A stretch of DNA of 64,000 nucleotides from Elysia chlorotica. Taxonomy: Eukaryota > Mollusca > Gastropoda > Plakobranchidae. Shown in pieces: positions 1 through 56,301 of this stretch; the first letter of the stretch is position 1, and each line of letters starts with the position of its first letter. The translations under genes and the position numbers were made by a program. Under the pieces are notes generated by a model, which did not search any database, was not told where the DNA came from, and worked only from the letters and a program-made list of their open reading frames with translations. The stretch spans positions 5,986 through 69,985 of the forward strand of contig RQTK01000868.1 of assembly GCA_003991915.1 (NCBI GenBank), read 5' to 3'.

Positions 1-84
1 TTTTTTTTTTTTTTTTCCGCCCAGTTCCGCCTGCTCTTTCTACCCAATGCGAGCAACTTTCACTTGTCGCTTCTCTCCCTCTCT

Positions 85-133
<49 letters not shown>

Positions 134-1557
134 GTGCTTTCTCTATCTCTCTCTCTCATTGTGTCTCTCTTTCCTCACAACAATAGTTTGTCTCCGAAAC
201 ACCTGTTGACTGCCTTTGGACGACGGCTCCCCGCCTTCTCTACTTTGAAGATGTTTAGTTTGTTTTTCATCCCATTCCGCCAGGAAATTTGCAAAACAAA
301 CTCGAATCGACACTGCGTGTTGGGCTGGAAACCAATCCATCTTCTTTGTTACCTTTTCCCCTTTTAATTCTTTCTCTCTCTTTCCCTATATATCGCTCTG
401 GCTCTGCATTGACTTGGCCCATATCAGTTGTCTCTCTGGCATTATGTATTTTTGTCCTCTTTCTTCTCAATCACTCGCTCTATCTGCGTTTTGTAAACCC
501 ACCGGATTCTTTCTGTTTTTAATCCCATCTACCTCTTACACTATTTCTATCTTCCGGGGGGCGCGGTGGTCCATCGGCTCGAACCCTGGCGATTTTGGTC
601 CCTACTGGTTGGATCGGAGTCAGTTTAATTAATGTCAATGAAACAGGTGGATAAAAATATAAGTAGAAAAGAAAAATACAGCTTGCAGAAAGATAGTTGG
701 AAACGTGAAACAACATATTTTCGCCAAAACAACAACTCTTGACATTATTTAGGAAAAAATTTGAGATTTTGTTAGCCCTACGGCATGTAAACAATGTATT
801 TTAGCGCAGTTTAATTTTTGCACAAATCCACCAAAGGCAGTCTCCACATCCAAGGAACGAAGATGAAGATTTGTTGAGGTTTTCAGACATCTCTTAACCT
901 CATTATGTTTCAATATATTGTGAGTAGAAGATCCAGCATTACTGCGGGGAACACTATCGTGCAGCCACATCTGCAACATGGTGTGATAGTTGCCAACGTT
1001 CTCACCTTGAGCGATTCTGTTGTGTCCAAGCCTTTCCTCTAGAAAACCCATACTCCCATAGACACAAACCACAAACAATTGCACGCCCCCCCCCCCCCCC
1101 CCTCCTCGGCGGGAGATACGTTTTGGAGAAAGGGCTTCACGGGACTTCAGAATTATTCTCTACTAAAAAGCTGGACTCTCTTCAATCATAGTCCGTTTTT
1201 TCCTCGCAGTACCCAATGCTATACTACACTAAAAAAAAAAAAAAACAGAGAGGTGTGGCTCAAGGCCATTTATAATAATAATGCCCGGCGATTTTTTTTT
1301 TTTGGGATGAGTTGTTCGGAGTATACAGCTGGGATCACTACACTAATCTTAGTATAACAATTATATTTTGCAACAAAGGTTTAGAAATGGGATGGCGTTT
1401 TAAAAGAAGTAGACGAGAATAGGAAGGGGTATAACGTATTAACGAGTTAGTAAAAGCAAAAACTGGGATTGACAAAAGTAGGAATTTTAAAAGAACGGCT
1501 AGGACAAGAGTGAAAATGAAAAAAAAAGCCGATAACAACGTGGGCAGAGAGACATGA

Positions 1558-1590
<33 letters not shown>
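1..1590. other. Intergenic, no gene recognised
   Basis: The stretch begins with a poly-T run and a CT microsatellite (pure at about 91-132). It also has a poly-C run at 1084-1102, short A and T runs and an AT dinucleotide tract at 1559-1584. A minus-strand stop-free stretch of 111 codons (749-1084) matches no family I recognise. I see no splice-consistent coding exon here. Confidence 0.6.
555..600 (+). repeat. tRNA-like fragment (possible SINE head)
   Basis: A GC-rich patch in AT-rich DNA contains a box-A-like GGCGCGGTGG and a box-B-like GGCTCGAACCC. Spacing between the two is too short for a complete tRNA and I can draw no cloverleaf. A truncated tRNA-derived SINE head is the best guess. 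Confidence 0.3.
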
Positions 1591-1594
1591 CTGA

Positions 1595-2160
1595 TATTAT
1601 GTCTTGCGATTGTCTTTTTAAGTCCCAGATTGAACAGTTGAGGGAATGTGTCAAGAAGTGGCTGTGCATAGAGGTACGGGAGTTGAGGTCACCACAAATA
1701 ATAAAGCTGGAGTCTTTATATAACAGCTTGAGTCGACACACGTAGTCTTCTAAGATTTGATTTCCGTTTTTCCCTGTTAAGGTTGCATAATAAGGCGACT
1801 GGTATGGGGGAATGTAAGCTGAAATAAGAATAAAATCGCGAGTATAGTTAAGTAGGTTAAAATTCAATGTGATGACAATGACCTGCAGGTCGTTTTTAAT
1901 ATCCGCAACGAAGTCAGCTACAGAGTCTCTCACATACACGATGACTCGTCCTGAACAGCGACCAAGTTTTGATAACTTCCTAGCAGGAGTAAATAATTTT
2001 GTGTAACCTTAAAATAAGTCATAAGGGAGAGAATTTTCTTCCACCACAAAAGTTTCAAGCAGACAAACAATGTCGAAGGTGTATGAGAATTCAAAGATCA
2101 AAATTTCACCCATTTTATTAACAGTCCATCGATATTCTAAGACACTATGCGTAAATTGAG
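1595..2160 (-). pseudogene. Non-LTR retrotransposon endonuclease fragment
   Basis: Read on the minus strand, this translates as the N-terminal half of an APE-type endonuclease of a LINE ORF2. The order of motifs is NKMGEILIF, then CLLETF (the catalytic Glu), then VYVRDSVADF, then ISAYIPPYQSPYY and finally FIICGDLNSRTS, with the Asp and Asn of the GDLN motif. One in-frame stop sits near 2010 between YDLF and GYTKLF, and the homology stops soon after GDLN, next to an AT microsatellite at 1559-1584. The terminal Ser-Asp-His part of the active site and the reverse transcriptase are missing, so this is a dead relic. It may come from the same family as the LINE remnant at 44.7 kb, but the two do not overlap in protein position. 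Confidence 0.85.
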
Positions 2161-2501
2161 CAAGAAGCCCGAATGATCCTATGCACTAGTGTTGTGGTGG
2201 GAAAGTCGACGGTTATCTTTCAGTTGGCGGTGTCCCACTGCAGGAGACTGGGTGATGCTGGAAGTGGAATCCTTAATGATAAGTACCCACAAAAATAATT
2301 TAGACGAAATATTGTCTTAATTTTCTAATAAACTTTTAAATTAATTATTTAATGGTTAAATAGACGACACCAGATAAATGTCCACACTGTCCCGTTCAAG
2401 AAGATATAATTTCAACAATCCAAAACTTCGAAATCATGCACAAATCGGCATATTACAGCTTATTTACCAGACCCAAAAATACGTCTTCATTTCGAAGAGA
2501 A

Positions 2502-2510
<9 letters not shown>

Positions 2511-2574
<64 letters not shown>
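2511..2574 (+). repeat. (GA)n microsatellite
   Basis: Uninterrupted GA dinucleotides about 64 bases long, directly after a run of ten A residues. Confidence 0.97.
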
Positions 2575-2576
<2 letters not shown>

Positions 2577-4265
2577 CAGGGGGGAAATCGAGACAGGCCG
2601 ATTGTGAGGGATCACCTCTATTAACTTAATTCTTTCGTCTTTCCGAGTTTATTGCAACGTTAAATGTCATTTTTAAATACATGTATCAAGACAACGTTAT
2701 AGAAGGTAAAGAATGACTACCTTTGTTTCCTAGATAGCCACTTTTGACTCTGTCGAACTTTAAGGGAAAAGGTTAAAAAACCAATCTTTCCGATGCCTGA
2801 TTTGATTTTCTCAATAACAAGTTACAGTGCTGTGCCACTCTTTTTCTTCTATTACCCGTTACTTAACACAGCTTAGCCACTCTCCGGATGTAAATAAGAT
2901 CAGCCGGCATTTAGCATCCGAGGCCTTTGACATTTCGACCCCACCCAAGACTGCCGAGAAAAAAACGACGCTAGCTGTAGCTGGAATAGGTGGCCAGGTT
3001 AGAGAAGCAGTACTCACGGTATATACATTACAGGCTTCACGACCAACACGACGGTTATTGGTGGCATAATCAAGCCCTTAGGCATGGAGATCTTGCATTG
3101 GCTCCGTAAGTCTAGAATCGGGAATGTGGTCTCACCGAGCGATATTCCACCTTGTTGGCGTAATGTTCAATGTTCGTTGTGTTTTTTACTTTATTTAATT
3201 GAAAAAAAAAAGTCCGTTTGCCCACTTTGCTTTCTTTAAAAAAAAAAACAGAATTGGCGCATCTTCTAGCATCACTCACTCGTTTACGGACGCCATCGCT
3301 TGGTGAACTAAGAACTGAAACAGATCTCATGCGTTCGAACAAAACCATACAACCTTTGGAAAAATGACATTCCTAATACTGTTGAACTATGATTGGACAC
3401 CGGGGCAGGCAGGTTTCCTTACCTGTCGTCTTCGTTTTCGATATGGGCTTTGTTTTCGCAAGGCTTTTATGAGAGTCGGGTACATGTACAGGCAGTACAG
3501 CCACAGACTGGCGCCCTCAAAGGTTAGATGGCACCATTTGTTCTTAAGTTATGTACCGCCTGGGTAAACATGGTAAGTGTCATATTCTGTAGCGTTAAGT
3601 GAGAGAAAGATGCAACTCACGTTTCGTATTGTAGGAATTCAGATAGTCCTGTTGCCGTGTTTTCCGGGTCTCAAACACAATAATAATCAGTATTGATTGT
3701 GCTGCAAGCCTTGTAGGTGAGACATAGAAAGGCAGATACAAACGGCGTAGATTTAGACGCACATCTTTTCATGTGTTTAGATAATACAGTCGGGCATCTA
3801 ACTCTACTACTATCCTTCTATTATTTTTATACTTCCCCTCTTCATGTAAGCGAGGACAGAGACGAGCATGCATTGAATCATTATACAAGGAATTAAGGCG
3901 AGAGCAGAATAGGGTTAAGTATAACACATAACATGTTTGAAGGTTGTGCACATGTTTTGAATCAGCTTTCAGTCATGATTTGTAGCAAGGGTGAGTATTT
4001 CGACATACTTTCACCGAATAGCTATGTATCGACACCATGTATCCAGTAATTATGTCCTTTCCTTAAAAAAGGGAAATGAATTAAAAAAAAACACACCACA
4101 GAAAATGGTCACTTGTTTATATTAAACAAACGAAGAGAATATTATGAAACCGTTCACTCTCCTTTCACGTTAAAGCATGTCTTCAATTTACTCTCTTTAA
4201 ATGATCTGCATGTGCATCCATTTGCAAACAGCGAATGAGGGTTGCATTTAACGCATAGTACTATC

Positions 4266-4267
4266 TG

Positions 4268-4310
<43 letters not shown>
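4266..4310 (+). repeat. (AAT)n microsatellite
   Basis: About 15 ATA/AAT trinucleotides, followed by CAA-type imperfect repeats. Confidence 0.97.
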
Positions 4311-4312
<2 letters not shown>

Positions 4313-4617
4313 TCAACAACAACAATAACAGCAATATGTAGTGTCTCTTATTTTTCTTTTAATCAAAGCTCTTTCGAAATAAAATGGTCGAAAGCTCAGT
4401 TACAAGACAAACACCTTCCCCCAATAAAGAAATAATAAGAAAAAAAGCAAATTTATATAGAAAATAATAATAAGAAAAGGAAAACTAATGTATTGGGTTT
4501 GGAAAAATTACCTGTAAAATTTAACCAATAAGATGCCAAATAAATCGCATTGAATTTACATGCTCCTTAGAAGATAGTCGATGCAGATCTTAGGACGTAG
4601 TGCATATTTTTTGGATT

Positions 4618-4713
4618 GTAAGTACAACGTTGTGGCAAGCTTACGAGTTGCACTAAGTTATAAGAATTGGGAGGCTTACGAAGAGTTGTAAGTTGCCGCG
4701 ATGTTGTACTTAC
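4618..4713. mobile_element. MITE-like hairpin element
   Basis: The left arm begins GTAAGTACAACGTTGTGGCA and the right arm, reverse complemented, begins GTAAGTACAACATCGCGGCA. The arms continue to match for about 29 bases with a few mismatches, separated by roughly 35 bases. A 96-bp fold-back with terminal inverted repeats and no coding capacity fits a miniature inverted-repeat DNA transposon. I did not find a clear target-site duplication. Confidence 0.65.
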
Positions 4714-6838
4714 GGCCCAAAATAGTAGAAAATACTTTTTGTAAAAAGCACCACTAATACCTTTGTAATTTTATCCAATTACATTTCTGATAACCTCGAA
4801 CATTTCTGCGCTAAATTGTTACGTATTTTGTCGTTTGAAAAAAAAAAAACCGATTAAATGACGAAACCCTACAAAAATCTGTATAGGGTCTAGTAATTTT
4901 GCGTCTCGTCACCAGAACGCCATATCAATAAGCTCCACCAGGTAAATATTAATTTTTATCCTATCAACCTTGTAAATAAATCTACCTCTAGATCTACACA
5001 TCCTCTATTTCAATTGAGATAGATAATTGGGAAGATTATCTTAAAGAATCAGTAGATGTTAGCAACATTTTATTTCTTTATATAAGCTACACAATTTTTG
5101 GGCCCAACGTGTAAAATCCAAAGTTCAGGTTTACTCTATCTGTGGTGGAACCTCTTGTATGATAATTCTGTAAAGGAGTACGTTATTCTTCTTCTCCCTT
5201 CTCACCCTCCTGCTCCTCCTCCTCATCCTTCTCCTCTTCTTTTTCTGCTTCTTCTTCTCCTTCTTCTTCTTCTTCTTCTTCTTCTTCTTCTTCTTCTTCT
5301 TCTTCTTCTTCTTCTTCTTCTTCTTCTTCTTCTTCTTCTTCTTCTTCAGTATTACTACTTAAATTCAACATATTGAATATTACAAGCATGTTTGGTTCAC
5401 ATCTGCTTAGATTTTTGTAAGTTATATAATCTATTACTGTATGATATTACCTTTCAATTAACACTTAAGTTCTAGATCATAAACAATGGAAGATTCCGGG
5501 TTAACATCTACAATTCATGGAACAGCAGATTTAGATGTAGATCTAGATGTACACTGTGTCCATAATGTTGTATTATAATGGATAAATGTGTAGCGCTATC
5601 TTGTAGATTCCCTAGATTCTAGAGATCTAGAGATTAGATCAGTCAAGATGGAGACTCGACATCTCTAATGATAATAAATGGCTCCCAATAAATAACCTCT
5701 GAAAACCTACCCGTATCATAATTACGTGAAGAAGAAGAAGAAGAACAGAAAAAAAGAAAAACAAACAAACAAAAAACAACAACAACAACAGTCGACTTAC
5801 TCAAGCACAGCTTTCTGTTCAGAACATTACGCACAGGGTGCTGGAGGGGAATCTACAAGATGACAGAAATATAGATCTAAAATCTAACTGTCAGTTTGAC
5901 ATTCACAGCATAAGAATCGGTATGTGGTGTCATTTTTATGATGATAGGATGTTTATAAAATACTGCTTCGTCTTCTTTTTCGGTATGTCTGCTCAACTTC
6001 AAGGTATTGAATATGATTTGAAGGCCCAGGTTTGGGTCACATACATAATGTATAATCTGCATATTTCTGTCATTTGTTTACTTATTTTTTACTTCATGTT
6101 TATACTTGTTGAATATCAACAAAGTGGAATACCGTTTTATGACAAATCATTTCCTCTTATTCGCATTTTTAAAGATATGAGTAATTGAAAGGTGGTCTTT
6201 GGGCTGCTGTTTGCTGGGAAATCTATTCTTAGGATAAATTAGATCCATATATGGATCATGTATTAAACTATGTCAACTAAGATACACTGATAAGATAATA
6301 ACCCTTTTAAGAGTATCCTCGCTAAAGTCGGTGGTGAGAATAACCACAGCCTACTATGTGACTGATACGGCAATTCCGAATGAAGCTACAGCGCTATATG
6401 GATATAACAGGAACTGGTGTAAGTTCTGACAGTAAACTTTGCGACAGGGTCTCGGTGAGATGTGCTCCAATCCAAGGAATGTCAAAAACAAATTTATGTA
6501 GTCTACCAACTTATTTTACAATATTAGAGATAAAAGCCACCGGTACCACATAGGCCGAGCTGAAGAGGAACAGCCAATACCGAGTGCGGTAGAGGGGAGT
6601 TCGTGGACCTTAATATGCCCATAGGAAATCAATAGGCTGAACTAACTATTTTATAATATTACACTTTAGAACCATCACATTTATTGTATTACAACAAAAT
6701 TAAATGAATAACCATTACATAAAGGTGAATTGTATTACTGTTAGACAAACATTACACCTTTCCTTAAAACAAGGGTAAAAGCAGACACTTTGTAGATATT
6801 TACTTTTGTATAAAAAATGAAAGAGAGAAAGATATAGA

Positions 6839-6840
<2 letters not shown>
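4714..6840. other. Intergenic, microsatellite and TCTAGAT-rich
   Basis: Holds the TTC array at 5259-5347 and a stretch (5470-5645) with many TCTAGAT words. An open frame of 116 codons at 5838-6188 shows no domain or splice context and is probably chance. Confidence 0.55.
5190..5347 (+). repeat. (TTC)n microsatellite with degenerate 5' part
   Basis: Irregular CTT/CTC trinucleotides pass into about 30 perfect CTT units (5259-5347). The poly-Leu and poly-Glu frames it creates are artefacts of the repeat. Confidence 0.97.
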
Positions 6841-6933
<93 letters not shown>

Positions 6934-7038
6934 AAAAGGGAAAAGGAGAGGGGAGGGAGAGAGACAGACAGAGAGACAGAGAGAGAGTGAGAGTGAGAGA
7001 AAGAAACAGAAAAAAAACTTATAGCAAGATAGAGAGAT

Positions 7039-7122
<84 letters not shown>
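6841..7122 (+). repeat. Compound (GA)n microsatellite
   Basis: Two long GA tracts (6841-6933 and 7043-7122) are joined by degenerate GAGAGACA-type sequence, giving nearly 300 bases of purine-rich plus strand. Confidence 0.97.
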
Positions 7123-7124
<2 letters not shown>

Positions 7125-8009
7125 CTCGGTGATCCTGTAGCGAAATGCGGTGTGTGTGTTTTCTGGGTTATCTGATAACTTGAGGACAACTATTTTGTGA
7201 GTGTTTACAAAGCCGTATGGTTTTTCATCAGGATGAAAAAAAAGCATTGTGTTAAATCTAGGTCAGTACTGTAGGTTTAGCCATTGTCCAGATTTTGTCC
7301 TACATCTAGAATCTAGATTCTAGGTTGAAATCAACTCCTATTTAGCCTTTACAATGTCGTACGGTAGGCCTAGCGTGAAGCTGAAAGTGTGGATTATCCC
7401 ATTCAAAGCAAGTTTAGTTCAATAGAATTGAGTCTAGATCTAAATCAAATAAACCGCAGCCACACAAAGAGATTTGAGGTCTCTCACTCGCAATCTTTCC
7501 GTACAAGTTGGATTAGATCTTTGCTGTGAAAACAAGATAATGTTGTTTGATCAGTTTCACGCCCCTGAGTTTCTCAAATACCGGTAACCATTTCGTGCAG
7601 TCGGCGGCTTTCCTTCAAGCCACAATAATAATTATCTAGAGCATCAATCGAGGATCGAACCTCGAACCTTCTTCTCACCAGCCCTTAGCGCTCTGCTGAC
7701 TTTTTTTCGGCGCCCCTCTTTTTACGTTACAAATTGATTTATCGATCAAGAATGGCTCACACCAAGGAGTTGGTAGGTAAAGGTGTCCCACAGTGTCCCC
7801 TTCTTCCTAACCATAGGAACGATTTTGTGTATCACAACAGTTACTATAATAGTATAAATAATGATGACATTCATATTCTCTATTTACTTATTAGTGCACG
7901 TGCTTGAACTTCAGGTTTATCTCCTTGACTTTGAAAGCGAGGTAAATTTTTACGTTCTTTTTGCCTTGGGCCTACACAAACAAAAAGTTTTCGCGACCAG
8001 AAAAACTAC
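7123..8009. other. Intergenic, upstream of the semaphorin gene
   Basis: No coding exon recognised. It contains further TCTAGAT words (7305-7445) and the tRNA-like repeat at 7650-7715. Confidence 0.5.
7650..7715 (-). mobile_element. tRNA-derived SINE head
   Basis: On the minus strand a box-A-like stretch (AGTCAGCAGAGCGCTAAGG) is followed about 30 bases later by box B GGTTCGATCC (plus-strand 7652-7661). This is the internal RNA polymerase III promoter layout of tRNA genes and tRNA-derived SINEs. The acceptor stem does not pair, so it is not a working tRNA gene. Confidence 0.5.
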
Positions 8010-8250
8010 CTCATGAATATTCACGAGAGGTAAACCAACCAATCAGGCGAACCAGAGCTCTGGCCGCTCTCTTTTTCCGGGCCGCCAAGGAGACTTGGGC
8101 CAGAGAATCGTGCGTTACCCTCTGTTCCTCTCTCCGTGTAGTGTCCGTGCAAACCCGCCTCGCACCCCTCGCTTGCCTCGCGCAGCGTCGCAGGCTAATC
8201 GCGATCGCGTTCAGGCAGATCATCCAAGACGCAGATTTCTGAAACACACG
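8010..8250 (+). promoter_or_regulatory. Candidate promoter region of the semaphorin gene
   Basis: A locally GC- and CpG-rich block rises out of AT-rich flanks. It includes a CCAAT box (CCAATCA at 8039-8045), a palindromic TGAATATTCA at 8013-8022 and many CG dinucleotides from 8075 to 8225. It lies about 1.4 kb upstream of the exon with the start codon, on the side expected for a promoter. The transcription start is not visible, and an unrelated CpG patch is possible. Confidence 0.35.
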
Positions 8251-8706
8251 CCAACATAGCACGAACTGTTTACACAGGCTTGTTACCATCTGGAGTTTTT
8301 ACCTTACTACACTGTACTATCTGCGTTTACCTATTACACTGGTGACTTGTGTGTCGGCTTGGATTTCTCAACAGAGATCTATGTATTGAACTAGATCTCA
8401 TTGTTATTTTTCTTTACTAATAACCGGTTTCCTACTTTCAACGTGCACAACAGTACATTTATGCGTGTTAGGAAGTGTTTCTTTTCTTCTCAAGTAAACA
8501 TTTCTAAGCTTGATCAGACCAATAGCTATTTTTTTAGGTTTGTTTCTGACTGGATTTACCAAGATTACACACCGTTGTTATCGCAACGATTGCCTTGAGA
8601 CTTCGCAGTTATCCTGTCTCGAGACAATTTTCAACTGAGACGGTTACCTTAGAAACGTGCTCTATAGACCCATTATGTTCATGAGATAAAAACTTTTAAG
8701 TTCCAG
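8251..8706 (+). other. Possible noncoding first exon (3' part)
   Basis: A strong donor CCAG|GTGAGA at 8707 would pair with the strong acceptor TTTTTTCAG ending at 9676, giving a 970-base 5' UTR intron (8707-9676). The 5' limit of this exon is unknown. The donor was picked by eye only, so other upstream exons are possible. Confidence 0.3.
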
Positions 8707-9025
8707 GTGAGATTGAGTGATATTATCTAGGCCCCCATTTTTACACGATGTTTGCTAACGATTTTTAATGCATTTACTTGGTTGTATATATATAGTTTAC
8801 CCCTAACAATCATTATTTTTTTTCATAGTTTTAGTTTGTGTCTAAGTACCTTTTCACAGCGAAAAATTTAATGACTTTATAACAAGCATCACTTTCAGTT
8901 TAACATTTAAGACTTCCATGTTTAAATATGATAATTTTATTACACTACATAGGCCTAATGAACGGAAAATACTGAACAACAATGGTAAGATTTGAGATCT
9001 AAAGAGCGAGAAAAGTAGTAGTAGT

Positions 9026-9028
<3 letters not shown>

Positions 9029-9066
<38 letters not shown>
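9029..9066 (+). repeat. (GA)n microsatellite
   Basis: Short pure GA tract inside the possible 5' UTR intron. Confidence 0.95.
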
Positions 9067-9070
<4 letters not shown>

Positions 9071-9676
9071 GCTCGATTATTATTTATATATACAGGCCCT
9101 ACAAGGGTTATTCGATTCTATTTCACGTAGTTAATTCTTTGAACAAATGAACAAAAACCGTAGATCCGTATACATGCCTCTAGAAGTTTAGATTTACTAA
9201 TGTGAATAGTCCTGTCTATGCTAGCTGCCATATAATTCCACCTCTTTTTTCCTTTCCATTCTTTTTTCTACTACGAATCTTTTTCCTATTTATTTTTGTA
9301 GTGTTCCTATTTAATTTTATACAGGGACTTTTATTTATTGCATCTACTGCTCTGTGCGATATTTCCTCCATTTATTTTATTGGGGATGCAATAAAAGTCA
9401 AGTACACAGGTTGTTTTTCTTCTAATTCTGCATTCAAAGGTTAGATCTAAACTGAAAAAACACATTGTATTCTTTCCCATTATTCAACGTCTCGGTTGCT
9501 CACTTGTTGCGCTGGCTATTATTTCTTGCTTCTTTTTCAAATCTTTCTTGGAAGCTCGGGATCGATTACTATTTCTGAGCTTATGACATTAATTTCTAAT
9601 TTTCATTATTGCAGTATTGTTTTTTGTATTTGAAATATTTAAAACAAAACTTATCCTTTGATCCTTCTTTTTTCAG

Positions 9677-9837
9677 CTGCCGCGAGGAGCTGCAAGTCCA
9701 GGATTAACGTTATAAAATATATAAAGCTGTTCAAGACCTCCGCCGCCATGATTGTGGCAGTTGTGTGAAGCTCAGTTATTTAGCACACATTCTGAGAAGT
9801 ACAATACTCGTCGATTCATATCAAAAAGTAAACAACA
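9677..9837 (+). other. Sema1a: 5' UTR segment of the start-codon exon
   Basis: The exon appears to begin after a pyrimidine-rich acceptor (CTTCTTTTTTCAG, ending 9676). It runs 161 bases to the start codon at 9838. The main start has A at -3 and G at +4, a good initiation context. A short uORF lies inside at 9748-9768. Confidence 0.55.
9748..9768 (+). promoter_or_regulatory. Upstream ORF, 6 codons, strong start context
   Basis: ATG in the context GCCGCCATGA, close to the vertebrate Kozak optimum, opens a six-codon frame (MIVAVV) that stops with TGA 69 bases before the semaphorin start codon. If the leader includes this segment, scanning ribosomes would meet it first, so it could lower semaphorin translation. 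Whether it is translated cannot be told from sequence. Confidence 0.5.
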
Positions 9838-55994
<46,157 letters not shown>

Positions 55995-56295
55995 TGCACA
56001 CAATCACAAACTTCATTTTACACCCACCCACACAAAGCAACAAACAATTCAAACTGAAGCACAAGCATTGCAGGAAGCTACCAGCTCAAGCTTCTCGCGA
56101 TTGATGCAGCAATTTCAGTTGATGGCTATGACCACAGGGATTTACATGACCTGATCTTAATTGCATGTCTGCAACCCTTCATAAGCACTCAGTTTGCACA
56201 AGAAAAATCAGCATACTGGACGAGAACAAACAATATAGGTGATTCACCATGAATTACATTATTTAATTTGTGACTATATTGTTCCCTTAGGATCC

Positions 56296-56301
56296 AATAA
56301 A
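56296..56301 (+). terminator. Proximal polyadenylation signal AATAAA
   Basis: The first canonical AATAAA after the stop codon (302 bases on), followed within 30 bases by GTGCTCG and TTGTG-type sequence. Would give a short 3' UTR isoform. Confidence 0.45.

Larger units (their letters stand above)
2161..4617. other. Intergenic, nothing coding recognised
   Basis: Contains a pure GA microsatellite (2511-2574) next to an A-run and an AAT array (4266-4310). Short open frames lack any recognisable motif, so I see no gene. Confidence 0.6.

Noticed and set aside
6741..7247. Long Leu/Ser-repeat open frame on the minus strand (168 codons)
   Set aside because: It is the translation of a GA/CT microsatellite. 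Dinucleotide repeats have no stops in these frames.
7650..7715. Functional tRNA gene
   Set aside because: Box A and B are present, but I could not pair an acceptor or anticodon stem. A SINE head fits better.
7961..8289. 92-93 codon open frames on both strands at the CpG-rich block
   Set aside because: CpG-rich DNA has few stops, and both strands are open equally. It fits promoter DNA better than protein.
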